DNA from: Chryseobacterium gleum
Lineage (GTDB): Bacteria; Bacteroidota; Bacteroidia; Flavobacteriales_C; GCA-002722245
Direction of reading: 5' to 3'
DNA length: 47,693 bases
NCBI GenBank assembly: GCA_945871895.1
Contig: CAMBXP010000009.1
Coordinates: 1-47,693 of the forward strand
Below the pieces are notes generated by a model. The model was not told the origin of the DNA. It was given only the letters and a program-made list of their open reading frames with translations, and searched no databases. A program made the position numbers and the translations under genes. Below, piece after piece: positions 8,532-16,062 of this stretch (positions within the stretch are counted from its first letter, which is position 1; the number at the start of each line of letters is the position of its first letter).

Positions 8532-9011
8532 TCATTCGCCCAACAAATTTTCTACAGATTCGATCACGAGCTCACTCTCGAAACCTTTGCCCACAATATA
8601 TCTTACAATTTTTCCTTTTTGAATGTAAGGTGTTTCAACTTTTAATTCTTTTAGTTTCTTTTTCGCCAAATCGAGAATGGTTTGCTGGTAGGCTTTTCCA
8701 TCAATTTCTGTTTTTGCCTTTTGAATGCAATAGCGCGAAATATTTCTTTGCTTGAGTTCCATTTCAATTTTAATCCAGCCCCAATCGTTGTTCTTAAACT
8801 TACCTCGCGCAAAGGCTCTGGAAAATCTTTCTTCATTTAAAAAATTGGAAGATATTAAATCGGAAATAATGCCTTCTATATCATCTCGTTGAACACCTAA
8901 TTTATACAAATCGTTGCGCACCTCCTGCTGGCAACGCTCTTGATAAGCACAGTATTTTTGTGCTTTAAGCAAAGCTTGCCGGCGAGTGTATATTTTCTTG
9001 GGGCTGCTCAT
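8532..9011 (-). CDS. recX: Regulatory protein RecX
   Basis: The 159-residue protein has the three-repeat three-helix RecX pattern: ALLKAQKYCAYQERCQQEV..L, then DDIEGIISDLISSNFLNEERFSRAFARGKFKNNDWGWIKIEMELKQRNIS, then a diverged third repeat ending KIVRYIVGKGFESELVIESV. RecX binds RecA filaments and limits their activity. recA is not adjacent. The gene is followed (upstream in transcription) by a toxin-antitoxin pair, with only 9 bp between, so it may share that transcript. Confidence 0.9.
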   Translation of the reverse strand: MSSPKKIYTRRQALLKAQKYCAYQERCQQEVRNDLYKLGVQRDDIEGIISDLISSNFLNEERFSRAFARGKFKNNDWGWIKIEMELKQRNISRYCIQKAKTEIDGKAYQQTILDLAKKKLKELKVETPYIQKGKIVRYIVGKGFESELVIESVENLLGE

Positions 9012-9020
9012 CTGATAAGA

Positions 9021-9356
9021 TTAAGCACCTAATTTCAAGCAAGTGCTATCTGTCGACTCGATGAACTCGTTTACTTTATGGGCATTTGATTTTAGAATAT
9101 TAATCAAATTGAGGGTAGAACTATTTCCAACATTGACCCAAATCACTTTAGGCGGTGAACCCAAAAGCATTGATGAATCAAAGTAATCGGAATCTTTAGT
9201 AACTATTGTAAGGTGGTTTTCTTTAGCGTATTCCCAAATTTCCGAATCGGTAGAAGTCTGCATTCGAATATCAGAAACATGCACTGATTCAGGAAAATTT
9301 TCTGCTAAAGCATTCTTAATTTTATAGGATATATTTTGGTCGAAGAGAAGTTTCAT
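9021..9356 (-). CDS. DUF5615 PIN-like protein, putative toxin
   Basis: The 111-residue protein begins KLLFDQNISYKI and contains DIRMQTSTDSEIWEYAKENHLTIVTKDSDYFD, the pattern of the DUF5615 (Mut7-C-like/PIN-like) family, with acidic residues D7, and the pair in TKDSDY. PIN-like domains are usually RNases. Its start codon overlaps the stop of the DUF433 gene (TAATG, 1-nt overlap), the standard translationally coupled antitoxin-toxin layout. By family association this is the likely toxin. No activity can be read from the sequence. Confidence 0.85.
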   Translation of the reverse strand: MKLLFDQNISYKIKNALAENFPESVHVSDIRMQTSTDSEIWEYAKENHLTIVTKDSDYFDSSMLLGSPPKVIWVNVGNSSTLNLINILKSNAHKVNEFIESTDSTCLKLGA

Positions 9357-9583
9357 TAATTCACATAACGGGTTTTATCCTCTTTATCGGAAACAAATAG
9401 CAGCGCAGCTTCTATATCATTGATGGTTAATTCGGGGTAGTCGGCAATCACTTCTTGTTTCGACATGCCTGAACCCAACCAACTCAAAATATCATAAACA
9501 GTAATTCTTATCCCCCTAACACATGGTCTCCCTCCCCTAATTTCGGGATTGATGGTAATTACATCTTTATAACTTGCCTTCAT
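9356..9583 (-). CDS. DUF433 antitoxin-like protein
   Basis: I take the ATG at 9583, which gives a 75-residue protein starting MKASYKDVITINPEIRGGRPCVRGIRI, the canonical DUF433 opening. The ORF could start at 9634, but then it would contain a promoter-like -7 box and overlap the end of the CDF gene. The rest, ITVYDILSWLGSGMSKQEVIADYPELTINDIEAALLF, is a winged/ribbon-helix DNA-binding-like domain. DUF433 genes pair with DUF5615 toxins in many bacteria, and the coupled overlap here supports that pairing. Autoregulation of the shared promoter is likely but inferred. Confidence 0.85.
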   Translation of the reverse strand: MKASYKDVITINPEIRGGRPCVRGIRITVYDILSWLGSGMSKQEVIADYPELTINDIEAALLFVSDKEDKTRYVN

Positions 9584-9600
9584 ACACAAACGTTTATAAG

Positions 9601-9608
9601 CAAATATA
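9601..9608 (-). promoter_or_regulatory. -7 promoter element of the toxin-antitoxin pair
   Basis: On the minus strand TATATTTG is an exact match to TAnnTTTG and lies 17 bp ahead of the ATG at 9583, between the end of the CDF gene (9627) and the antitoxin. The -33 region has no clear TTG. It supports the shorter antitoxin start. Confidence 0.6.
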
Positions 9609-9626
9609 CAAAAATTCATTTTCACA

Positions 9627-10499
9627 CTACTCATCTGGTTCTACATGCACCAAAACATCGGCTATTTCGGGCAATTCTTCTTGTACTTTTTCTTTAATTC
9701 GATGAGCAATATCATGTCCGGCTTTTACAGTGATTTGTCCGCTTACTATCGCATGCAAATCTACAAAATAATGCATTCCTGTTTTGCGCACATGACACTT
9801 CTCTGTATCGATAACGCCTTCTACTTTCTTAGAAATAATGCGCACTTTTTCAATTACTTCATCGTGTAAATGTTCGTCCATGATTTCGCCCAAAGCCGGA
9901 CGAAATATCAAATACGCATTATACAGAATAAACACTGATGCAAATAGCGCAGCCCAATCATCGGCACTTTCATAACCTTTACCACCAATCAAGGCGATAG
10001 AGATTCCAATGAAGGCAGCAACAGAGGTAATAGCATCACTTCTATGGTGCCATGCATCGGCTTGTAAAGACGAACTATTGGTATCTTTCCCTTTCTTCAT
10101 TACGATGCGGAAAAATATTTCTTTAACTACAATTATTCCCACCAAAACAATTAAAGTAAAAGGAGCGGGTGCATCGTGAGGAGTTTCAATATTTTGAATA
10201 CTTTCGTGTGCGATAATTACTGCTGAAGTAACGAGAAATCCAACTACCAAAAAAGTAATGAGCGGCTCGGCTTTACCATGACCGTAAGGATGATTTTCAT
10301 CGGCAGGTTTGTTAGAGTAGCGCAAACCAAATAGCACCAACAAGGAAGAAAAAATATCTGTTGTTGATTCAATGGCATCGGCCATTAAAGCATATGAATT
10401 ACCGAAAAAACCGGTAAGGCCTTTGATAATAGCTAAGCAAAAATTACCTATGATACTTAGGTAAGTGGCTTTGATGGCTTGTTGTTTTTTGCTTTGCAT
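9627..10499 (-). CDS. Cation diffusion facilitator family transporter
   Basis: I take the ATG at 10499 (MQSKKQQAIKATYLSIIGN), giving 290 residues. The upstream in-frame extension to 10580 would be translated from a palindromic repeat and is not homologous sequence. The protein has six predicted membrane helices with CDF signatures ALMADAIESTTDIFSS in helix 2 and ADAWHHRSDAITS in helix 5 (the H-x3-D metal site), then a cytoplasmic C-terminal domain (about 200-290) with HVRKTGMHYFVDLHAIV and HVEPDE. It should export Zn2+, Fe2+ or Mn2+ by proton antiport; the exact metal cannot be told. It lies downstream of the RNase G gene across the palindrome. Confidence 0.92.
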   Translation of the reverse strand: MQSKKQQAIKATYLSIIGNFCLAIIKGLTGFFGNSYALMADAIESTTDIFSSLLVLFGLRYSNKPADENHPYGHGKAEPLITFLVVGFLVTSAVIIAHESIQNIETPHDAPAPFTLIVLVGIIVVKEIFFRIVMKKGKDTNSSSLQADAWHHRSDAITSVAAFIGISIALIGGKGYESADDWAALFASVFILYNAYLIFRPALGEIMDEHLHDEVIEKVRIISKKVEGVIDTEKCHVRKTGMHYFVDLHAIVSGQITVKAGHDIAHRIKEKVQEELPEIADVLVHVEPDE

Positions 10500-10509
10500 A
10501 AATTTAATT

Positions 10510-10554
10510 GGCCTCACCCCAGCCCTCTCCTTTGGAGAGGGCTGGGGTGAGGCC
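10510..10554. repeat. REP-like palindrome, 21-bp perfect stem with 3-nt loop
   Basis: Arms 10510-10530 and 10534-10554 are perfect reverse complements around the loop TTT, GC-rich (CCTCACCCCAGCCCTCTCC core) in an otherwise low-GC region. It sits between RNase G (10615) and the start of the CDF gene (10499). In one frame it reads SPQPSPKERAG, a peptide often seen in mis-extended N-termini. It resembles a dispersed palindromic repeat found in many genomes and may also act as a hairpin in the mRNA. Confidence 0.9.
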
Positions 10555-10614
10555 CAATAAATATAGGCAAGCTTTTTCAAACTTGCCTATACCTTATATC
10601 TACTTTGACTACAA

Positions 10615-12168
10615 TCAGTTCAACTCAATCTCTACTCCGTCTTTATCTAAATAACGCATTTCAATTAAGTCGTATGCATCAAAAGATTGCACCTCTACTT
10701 TACCTCCATATTTCTTACCCAATTGCTTGCGAACTGGATTCCAGAAACCCTTGGTTAAGTATGCTGCCACGAATGGATGCGCTGTAACGATAACTTTCTC
10801 TTTCTTCAAATCTTGGAAGATATACTTGATATCTGCTTCGATTTTATCCATCATTACAATGCTTGGCTGAACTTCCCCCGTACCCTTACAAGTAGGGCAA
10901 ACTTCATTGGTTACCACCGCTGTTGCCGGACGAACACGTTGACGCGTAATTTCAATTACTCCGAATTTACTTGGAGGAAGAATGCTATGTTTAGCACGAT
11001 CTTCCTTCATTCCATCGCGCAAAGCGTTGAACAATTGCTTACGGTGGTTTGGATTCTTCATGTCGATGAAATCAATCACGATGATTCCGCCCATATCGCG
11101 CAAACGCAATTGGCGAGATACTTCTGCAGCTGCTTCAAGATTCACTGCCAAAGCATTTTCTTCCTGATTCATCTCGGTTTTAGAACGGTGACCGCTATTG
11201 ATATCAATAACGTGCATCGCCTCTGTATGCTCAATGATTAAGTAAATTCCGCTTTTTAAAGTAACGGTTTTACCAAAAGAAGTCTTTATTTGACGCGCAA
11301 TACCTGTGTGTTCGAAAATTGGCAAACGATCTTTGTACAACTTCACGATATCGACATTCTCTGGAGATTTATCCATTAAATATTCGCGCACCTCTTCGTA
11401 GACAAACTCGTCATCTACATGAATACTGTTGAAGCTGCTGTTCAATACATCACGCAAAATAGCAGATGTACGACTCAACTCGCCTAATATTCTATCGTTA
11501 GGTTTAGCGTTCACTAAATTATCGTGAACCTGTTTCCATCTTTCTAAAACATCGGTTAAATCTTTCTCCATATCTGCAGCTGGTTTATCAGCTGAGTTGG
11601 TACGAATGATCACTCCGAAATTTTTCGGTTTAATGTTTTGAATGATTTGACGCAAACGATCGCGTTCTTTCGAATCGCGAATTTTTTGAGATACAGAAAC
11701 TCTATCAGAAAAAGGTACCAAAACGAGGTATCTTCCAGGGATAGAAATTTCAGAACCGATACGCGGACCTTTAGTAGAAATTGGCTCTTTCGCCACTTGC
11801 ACTAAAACTTGTTGTCCGGTTTTTACTACATCATTAATAGACCCCGATTTTTCAATCTCAGGTTCATTTTTGAAGTACATTAAATTGCTTGTATTCTCCT
11901 TACCATCACGCGTACGCGCTAGGTATTTGTTTAAGGAACGCACTTGCGGACCCAAATCGAAGTAGTGCAAAAAGGCATCTTTCTCGTAGCCTACGTCAAC
12001 AAAAGCTGCATTTAAACCAGGCACTACTTTACGCACTGTACCTAGGTAAATATCACCTACTGCAAACTTAATATCGCGTGATTCGCGATGAAGCTCAACA
12101 AGTTTTTTATCCTTTAAAATTGCAATGACTACTTCGGAAGGAGAAGAATTGATAATTAATTCATTCAC
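10615..12168 (-). CDS. rng: Ribonuclease G/E family endoribonuclease
   Basis: The 517-residue protein has the family order: an N-terminal RNase H-like part with an inserted S1 domain (about 35-125, GDIYLGTVRKVVPGLNAAFVDVGYEKDAFLHY), a 5'-sensor/S1 junction (PGRYLVLVPFSDRVSVSQKI), and a DNase I-like catalytic core with the metal-binding aspartates in MHVIDINSGHR and GGIIVIDFIDM. A Zn-link follows, CPTCKGTGE. The length is RNase G-like (~490-520), without the long RNase E scaffold tail. It would cut single-stranded AU-rich RNA in rRNA maturation and mRNA decay. It lies downstream of HU-TPR-small ribosomal protein on the same strand, an order I recognise from other Bacteroidota. Confidence 0.95.
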   Translation of the reverse strand: MNELIINSSPSEVVIAILKDKKLVELHRESRDIKFAVGDIYLGTVRKVVPGLNAAFVDVGYEKDAFLHYFDLGPQVRSLNKYLARTRDGKENTSNLMYFKNEPEIEKSGSINDVVKTGQQVLVQVAKEPISTKGPRIGSEISIPGRYLVLVPFSDRVSVSQKIRDSKERDRLRQIIQNIKPKNFGVIIRTNSADKPAADMEKDLTDVLERWKQVHDNLVNAKPNDRILGELSRTSAILRDVLNSSFNSIHVDDEFVYEEVREYLMDKSPENVDIVKLYKDRLPIFEHTGIARQIKTSFGKTVTLKSGIYLIIEHTEAMHVIDINSGHRSKTEMNQEENALAVNLEAAAEVSRQLRLRDMGGIIVIDFIDMKNPNHRKQLFNALRDGMKEDRAKHSILPPSKFGVIEITRQRVRPATAVVTNEVCPTCKGTGEVQPSIVMMDKIEADIKYIFQDLKKEKVIVTAHPFVAAYLTKGFWNPVRKQLGKKYGGKVEVQSFDAYDLIEMRYLDKDGVEIELN

Positions 12169-12229
12169 TTCGTAAAATAGATTAAGGCGAGACTCCTAAG
12201 AAGCTCACCGGTTACACAATATAAACAAC

Positions 12230-12296
12230 GTTCAATGTTGAATGTTTAATGTTCAAAGTTAGCTCACCTTGAACATTAAACATTGAACATTGAACT
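12230..12296. repeat. Inverted pair of heptamer arrays (TTGAACA/TTAAACA)
   Basis: The right arm 12269-12296 is four in-phase heptamers (TTGAACA, TTAAACA, TTGAACA, TTGAACT). The left arm 12230-12256 is its reverse complement with one mismatch in 27 bp, separated by 12 bp. It forms a long AT-rich hairpin between the 31-residue protein gene (ending 12308) and the RNase G gene (starting 12168), where it could end or process the transcript. Related heptamer arrays occur at 14323, 30571 and 44053. Confidence 0.85.
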
Positions 12297-12307
12297 CAAA
12301 AAAAGGA

Positions 12308-12403
12308 CTATTTCCCTTTTTTCTTGTGTCTGTTTTTTCTCAAACGTTTTTTACGTTTGTGTGTAGCCATCTTGTGACGTTTTCTTTTTTTACCGCTTGG
12401 CAT
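12308..12403 (-). CDS. 31-residue basic ribosomal-type protein (AURKAIP1/COX24-like, bS22/mS38-like)
   Basis: A complete short gene, ATG at 12403 to TAG at 12308, encodes MPSGKKRKRHKMATHKRKKR followed by LRKNRHKKKGK. Nineteen of its 31 residues are Lys, Arg or His in the pattern KRKRHKMxxHKRKKRLRKxRHKKK, which matches the short proteins annotated in Bacteroidota as AURKAIP1/COX24-domain proteins, related to mitochondrial mS38 and actinobacterial bS22 at the small-subunit decoding site. I infer a small ribosomal protein. It lies between the TPR gene (22 bp upstream) and RNase G in the HU-TPR-rng transcript. Confidence 0.85.
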   Translation of the reverse strand: MPSGKKRKRHKMATHKRKKRLRKNRHKKKGK

Positions 12404-12424
12404 AATTTTGTTTTTTTAAAGTTA

Positions 12425-12892
12425 TTACTTTAACTGTTTAATAATTTCTTGCACCTCTCTTTTCTGTGTGGAATCTTTAGCAGATTCATACAACTTCACG
12501 AAAACCTGTTTCGCCTTAAGTGTATCTTTCAACGCCAGATAAGTTCCCCCTAACTGCTGCATCACTTCTTGTGATGGTTGAACCTCAGCTAACCTCTCCA
12601 GATAAGTAACTGCTTTCTCGTATTGTCCGGTTTTAATAGTAAAACCCGACATGAGTTCTAGCGCTCTTACATTTTTAGGATCTTCCTCCAATACTTCTTT
12701 TAGGAGTTTAATCCCTGGCATCGGTGCCGGTTGGGTTTGAATGATGTTGAGTGCTTCATCAATCTTCTGATTCAACACTTGCTCGCGATTGGCAACAGAA
12801 ACAACTTCTGATGAACTTTTCGTTGGCAAGCAATATAAAAGAACGATCACTGCGAAGGCGCTTATAACTACTATTAGTTGTTTAGTGCTCAT
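12425..12892 (-). CDS. Membrane-anchored TPR protein
   Basis: I take the ATG at 12892 (MSTKQLIVVISAFAVIVLLYCL), giving 155 residues, because the ORF before it has only a TTG. Residues 5-22 are one hydrophobic anchor. After a coiled region there are two to three tetratricopeptide motifs: KLLKEVLEEDPKNVRALELMSGFTIKTGQYEKAVTYLERLAEVQPSQEVMQQLGGTYLALKDTLKAKQVFVKLYE. It probably faces the periplasm and binds protein partners. It lies 12 bp downstream of the HU gene and is co-transcribed with it, an arrangement common in Bacteroidota. No specific function is known to me. Confidence 0.8.
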   Translation of the reverse strand: MSTKQLIVVISAFAVIVLLYCLPTKSSSEVVSVANREQVLNQKIDEALNIIQTQPAPMPGIKLLKEVLEEDPKNVRALELMSGFTIKTGQYEKAVTYLERLAEVQPSQEVMQQLGGTYLALKDTLKAKQVFVKLYESAKDSTQKREVQEIIKQLK

Positions 12893-12904
12893 GCAGTGCA
12901 AATA

Positions 12905-13195
12905 CTACTTCTTTTTAGAAGTTACCTTCACTTTTTCTACAAACACTTTAGCCGGTTTAAATGCCGGAATGTTGTGCTCTGGAATGATGATGGTTGTGTT
13001 TTTAGAAATGTTTCTACCTGTTTTTTGTGCTCTTTTCTTAACGATAAAAGAACCGAATCCTCTTAAGTACACGTTGTCGCCGTTAGATACTGAAGTTTTA
13101 ATAGACTTCATCATAGCTTCAACTGTTGCTTGCACTGCTACTTTCTCGATGCCAGTTTTGTCGGCAATCTCATTTACGATGTCTGCTTTTGTCAT
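12905..13195 (-). CDS. HU/IHF family DNA-binding protein
   Basis: The 96-residue protein is a standard HU homologue: MTKADIVNEIADKTGIEKVAVQATVEAMM, GDNVYLRGFGSFIVKKRAQKTGRNISKNTTIIIPEHNIPAFKPAK, followed by a short basic tail (VEKVKVTSKKK). The beta-arm carries the intercalating proline (IIIPEHN). It bends and compacts DNA. A well-formed promoter lies at 13239-13270, and it heads the HU-TPR-small ribosomal protein-rng transcription unit, divergent from mutY. Confidence 0.97.
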   Translation of the reverse strand: MTKADIVNEIADKTGIEKVAVQATVEAMMKSIKTSVSNGDNVYLRGFGSFIVKKRAQKTGRNISKNTTIIIPEHNIPAFKPAKVFVEKVKVTSKKK

Positions 13196-13238
13196 TTCGA
13201 AATATATATTAAATAATTACTTTCTATTTTAGGGGCTG

Positions 13239-13270
13239 CGAATTTACATTTTTAATTCATTTTACAAAAA
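13239..13270 (-). promoter_or_regulatory. Bacteroidota-type promoter for the HU gene
   Basis: On the minus strand TTTTTG (13270-13265) is followed after an 18-bp spacer by TAAATTCG (13246-13239), a 7-of-8 match to TAnnTTTG. The start site would fall near 13233, leaving a leader of about 38 nt before the HU ATG. Confidence 0.75.
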
Positions 13271-13315
13271 CCCTTTGCTATTTTTTTTCTTTGTAAGTGA
13301 TTCAATTTTAATTAT

Positions 13316-14326
13316 TTGGAAAAGTTCTCAAAAAAGGTAATCAACTGGTACCTGCAAAACAAAAGGGATTTGCCTTGGCGAAACACCCGCGATGCCTATA
13401 AAATATGGTTATCTGAAATCATCTTGCAACAAACTCGCGTAGAGCAAGGTTTGCCCTACTACGAAAAATTTGTGGCTGCATTCCCAACAATTAAAGATTT
13501 GGCGAATGCACCTCAAGACAAAGTGATGAAGCTTTGGCAAGGATTGGGTTATTACAGCAGAGCGAGAAATTTACAATTTGCCGCGCAATGGGTGATGAAC
13601 GAACACAAAGGGAAATTTCCAAAGGAGTACAATGAAATCATCAAAATGAAAGGCGTGGGCGAATACACCGCAGCAGCCATCGCTTCTTTCGCTTATGATT
13701 TACCTCATCCCGTTTTAGATGGAAATGTATACCGAATTCTTTCGCGAATCTTTGGAATACACGATGCAATTGATTCTTCTACTGGAAAGAAAAAATTCAT
13801 GGAAAAATTGCACGAATTGCTTCCCGTGAAAGAAGCTGCAAATTTCAATCAATCTATTATGGAGTTTGGCGCAATACAATGCGTGCCTAAAAATCCGAAA
13901 TGCGAAGACTGCATTTTCAAAAATGAATGTTATGCTTTTGCCAATGAGAAAATTGAATTGCTACCCATCAAAGAAAAAAAACTGATAAAAAAAGACCGAC
14001 ATTTCTATTACCTCATTTCGAGCGATGGAGAAAACACCATCATTAAAAAGCGCGCCGACAAAGACATTTGGCATAGCCTTTATGAATTTCCGCTCTTTGA
14101 AAAACCCATAGCAACGAAAGAAAAAATCATTTTTCAAAGCGAAATACAAAAGCATTTACTCACCCACCAAAACATCTATTTTCAATTCACTGTGGTGAAA
14201 GTAAAATCGCTAAAACCAAAAAAAGATGAAGTGTTAGTGCCACTTACACAACTAGAGGAATTCGCTTTTCCTAAAATAATGCACGATTTCATCGCGAAAA
14301 AACTAAATTTGTATCTTCCTCATTGA
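13316..14326 (+). CDS. mutY: A/G-specific adenine DNA glycosylase
   Basis: The 336-residue MutY starts at a TTG (13316); a stop lies in frame at 13298 and no ATG occurs before residue ~70, so the non-ATG start is forced. It has the catalytic Glu in LSEIILQQTRVEQG, the helix-hairpin-helix MKGVGEYTAAAIASFAY, the catalytic Asp in HPVLDGNVYRILSR, and the 4Fe-4S ligands C-x6-C-x2-C-x5-C (CVPKNPKCEDCIFKNEC). A NUDIX-like C-terminal domain (about 225-335) recognises 8-oxoguanine. It removes A opposite 8-oxoG. The mutY-ssb-gldE-gldD order is characteristic of gliding Bacteroidota. The stop codon lies inside a heptamer repeat. Confidence 0.96.
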   Translation: MEKFSKKVINWYLQNKRDLPWRNTRDAYKIWLSEIILQQTRVEQGLPYYEKFVAAFPTIKDLANAPQDKVMKLWQGLGYYSRARNLQFAAQWVMNEHKGKFPKEYNEIIKMKGVGEYTAAAIASFAYDLPHPVLDGNVYRILSRIFGIHDAIDSSTGKKKFMEKLHELLPVKEAANFNQSIMEFGAIQCVPKNPKCEDCIFKNECYAFANEKIELLPIKEKKLIKKDRHFYYLISSDGENTIIKKRADKDIWHSLYEFPLFEKPIATKEKIIFQSEIQKHLLTHQNIYFQFTVVKVKSLKPKKDEVLVPLTQLEEFAFPKIMHDFIAKKLNLYLPH

Positions 14327-14350
14327 ACATTGAACCTTAAACATTGAACA
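14323..14350 (+). repeat. Heptamer array, four in-phase units, overlapping the mutY stop
   Basis: TTGAACA, TTGAACC, TTAAACA, TTGAACA run without gaps for 28 bp; the mutY TGA is inside the first unit, and the ssb ATG starts 6 bp after the last. Same family as 12269, 30571 and 44053. Confidence 0.8.
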
Positions 14351-14355
14351 AATAA

Positions 14356-14775
14356 ATGGCCGGAGTTAATAAAGTGATTTTAGTTGGAAACCTTGGAAAA
14401 GACCCCGAGGTGAGGTATTTAGAAGGTGGCACCGCTGTGGCAAATTTTACTTTGGCTACATCTGAAACGTACAAAGACAAAGGCGGAAATCGGATTGAAC
14501 AAACAGAATGGCATAATGTGGTGGTGTGGCGCGCATTAGCAGAAATTGCAGAGAAATATTTGCGCAAAGGAAGCATGGTGTATGTGGAAGGCAAATTGCG
14601 CACCCGACAGTGGGAAGATAAAGATGGTGTTAAAAGATATACCACAGAAATTATTGCCGATAACATGACGATGTTGGGCGGAAAACGTGAGGAAAGTAAC
14701 AACACTCCTACTCCTCCTGCAACACCTCCACAAAATATTCCTTCTCCTAAAGATGCCGATGATTTGCCTTTCTAA
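14356..14775 (+). CDS. ssb: Single-stranded DNA-binding protein
   Basis: The 139-residue SSB has an OB fold beginning [21 protein letters not shown] with [17 protein letters not shown] and [24 protein letters not shown]. After residue ~115 comes a short Pro/Thr linker ([11 protein letters not shown]) and the acidic protein-interaction tip DADDLPF. It protects ssDNA and recruits repair proteins. It directly abuts gldE (stop at 14775, next ATG at 14776). Confidence 0.97.
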   Translation: MAGVNKVILVGNLGKDPEVRYLEGGTAVANFTLATSETYKDKGGNRIEQTEWHNVVVWRALAEIAEKYLRKGSMVYVEGKLRTRQWEDKDGVKRYTTEIIADNMTMLGGKREESNNTPTPPATPPQNIPSPKDADDLPF

Positions 14776-16062
14776 ATGGATTTTTTAAACCCAAATATCG
14801 TTTCAATTGGTGCTTTGTTTTTGGCGATGATGGCTACATTGATTGGTGCTGCGCTGGTTTCGTCTACAGAAGTAGCGCTTTTCGGACTCAACAGCAGAAC
14901 ACTCGATTTGTTGGAGTTGCGTCACAGTAAATCAGGAAAAATCATTCGCAAATTATTAGAGGAACCCGAAAAATTATTGGCCAACATTTTAATCACCAAC
15001 AGCCTTTTCCACATTTCCTTCGTTTTTATCTCTACGGCTTTCATTGGTAAATTGGAAAGTTTAGGCATGGCGAGCGTAATTCCAATGTGGGCGCAAATCG
15101 TTATCATTTCTATCTTTTTGATTTTATTCGGCGAAATAATACCCAAAGTTTTAGCTACCAAAAAAGGCGAAAAAATTGCCGTATTTATGGCTACGCCAAT
15201 GCTAGTACTCAACTTCGTTTTAAAACCTTTTTCAGCCTTTCTTTCTTTGTTTCACGGAAGAAAAAAGAAAGAAGAAAAGAAAAGTTCTACTCTTTCTGTA
15301 GATGAACTTTCGGCTGTACACGAACTCATTCAAAACAAACAAGGTAGCGAACAAGAGCAAAAAATACTTACTGGAATTTTAAATTTTGGTAACACTGATG
15401 TGAAGCAAGTAATGACACCACGCACCAACATTATTGCCTTAGATGAAAGCCATTCATTCCACATGGTCCTGCGAGAAATTCAAGCATCGGGATTCTCGCG
15501 TATTCCAATGTACGAAGACAATGTAGACAAAATAACAGGCGTTTTATACATTAAAGATTTATTGCCATACCTCGAAGAAAACGATACCTTTCAATGGCAA
15601 CAATTTAAACGAAAAGCTTACTTCATTCCAGAGAGTAAAAAACTCGACGATCTACTGAAAGAATTTCAGGAAATGAAAATGCATGTAGCTGTTGTTGTTG
15701 ATGAGTACGGTGGCACCAGTGGCATCATAAGTTTAGAAGATGTAATTGAAGAAATTGTGGGCGACCTTAACGACGAGTATGATGATGAAAACATTGTATA
15801 TTCTAAGTTAGATAACCGAAATTATATCTTCGATGGAAAGACATTGTTGGTAGATATGTATCGCATTTTAGACCTAGATGAAACTCTTTTTGAAGCTGCA
15901 AAAGGCGAGGCCGATACCATTGCTGGCTTCATTTTAGAACAAACAGGCGTGTTTCCTAAAAAAGACGCCATTGTTGATTTTGGCGGACTCAAATTTAAGA
16001 TAGATAGTATTGATAAACGCAGAATCATCAGCGTAAAAATCACTTTGAACGATGTTAAATAA
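14776..16062 (+). CDS. gldE: Gliding motility-associated protein GldE (CNNM/CorC-like)
   Basis: The 428-residue protein has a DUF21/CNNM membrane domain with about four hydrophobic helices (residues 10-165), a pair of CBS domains (VKQVMTPRTNIIALDE at ~210 and KKLDDLLKEFQEMKMHVAVVVDEYGGTSGIISLEDVIEEIVGDL at ~290), and a C-terminal CorC_HlyC transporter-associated domain ending KRRIISVKITL. This is the layout of GldE, known in Flavobacterium to affect gliding together with GldD. The family also contains divalent cation transporters. The start codon touches the ssb stop, and its end overlaps gldD by 11 bp. Confidence 0.92.
   Translation: MDFLNPNIVSIGALFLAMMATLIGAALVSSTEVALFGLNSRTLDLLELRHSKSGKIIRKLLEEPEKLLANILITNSLFHISFVFISTAFIGKLESLGMASVIPMWAQIVIISIFLILFGEIIPKVLATKKGEKIAVFMATPMLVLNFVLKPFSAFLSLFHGRKKKEEKKSSTLSVDELSAVHELIQNKQGSEQEQKILTGILNFGNTDVKQVMTPRTNIIALDESHSFHMVLREIQASGFSRIPMYEDNVDKITGVLYIKDLLPYLEENDTFQWQQFKRKAYFIPESKKLDDLLKEFQEMKMHVAVVVDEYGGTSGIISLEDVIEEIVGDLNDEYDDENIVYSKLDNRNYIFDGKTLLVDMYRILDLDETLFEAAKGEADTIAGFILEQTGVFPKKDAIVDFGGLKFKIDSIDKRRIISVKITLNDVK

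Noticed and set aside
10500..10580. Extended N-terminus for the CDF transporter
   Set aside because: It is encoded by the palindromic repeat (SPQPSPKERAG) and not by family sequence; the ATG at 10499 fits homologues.
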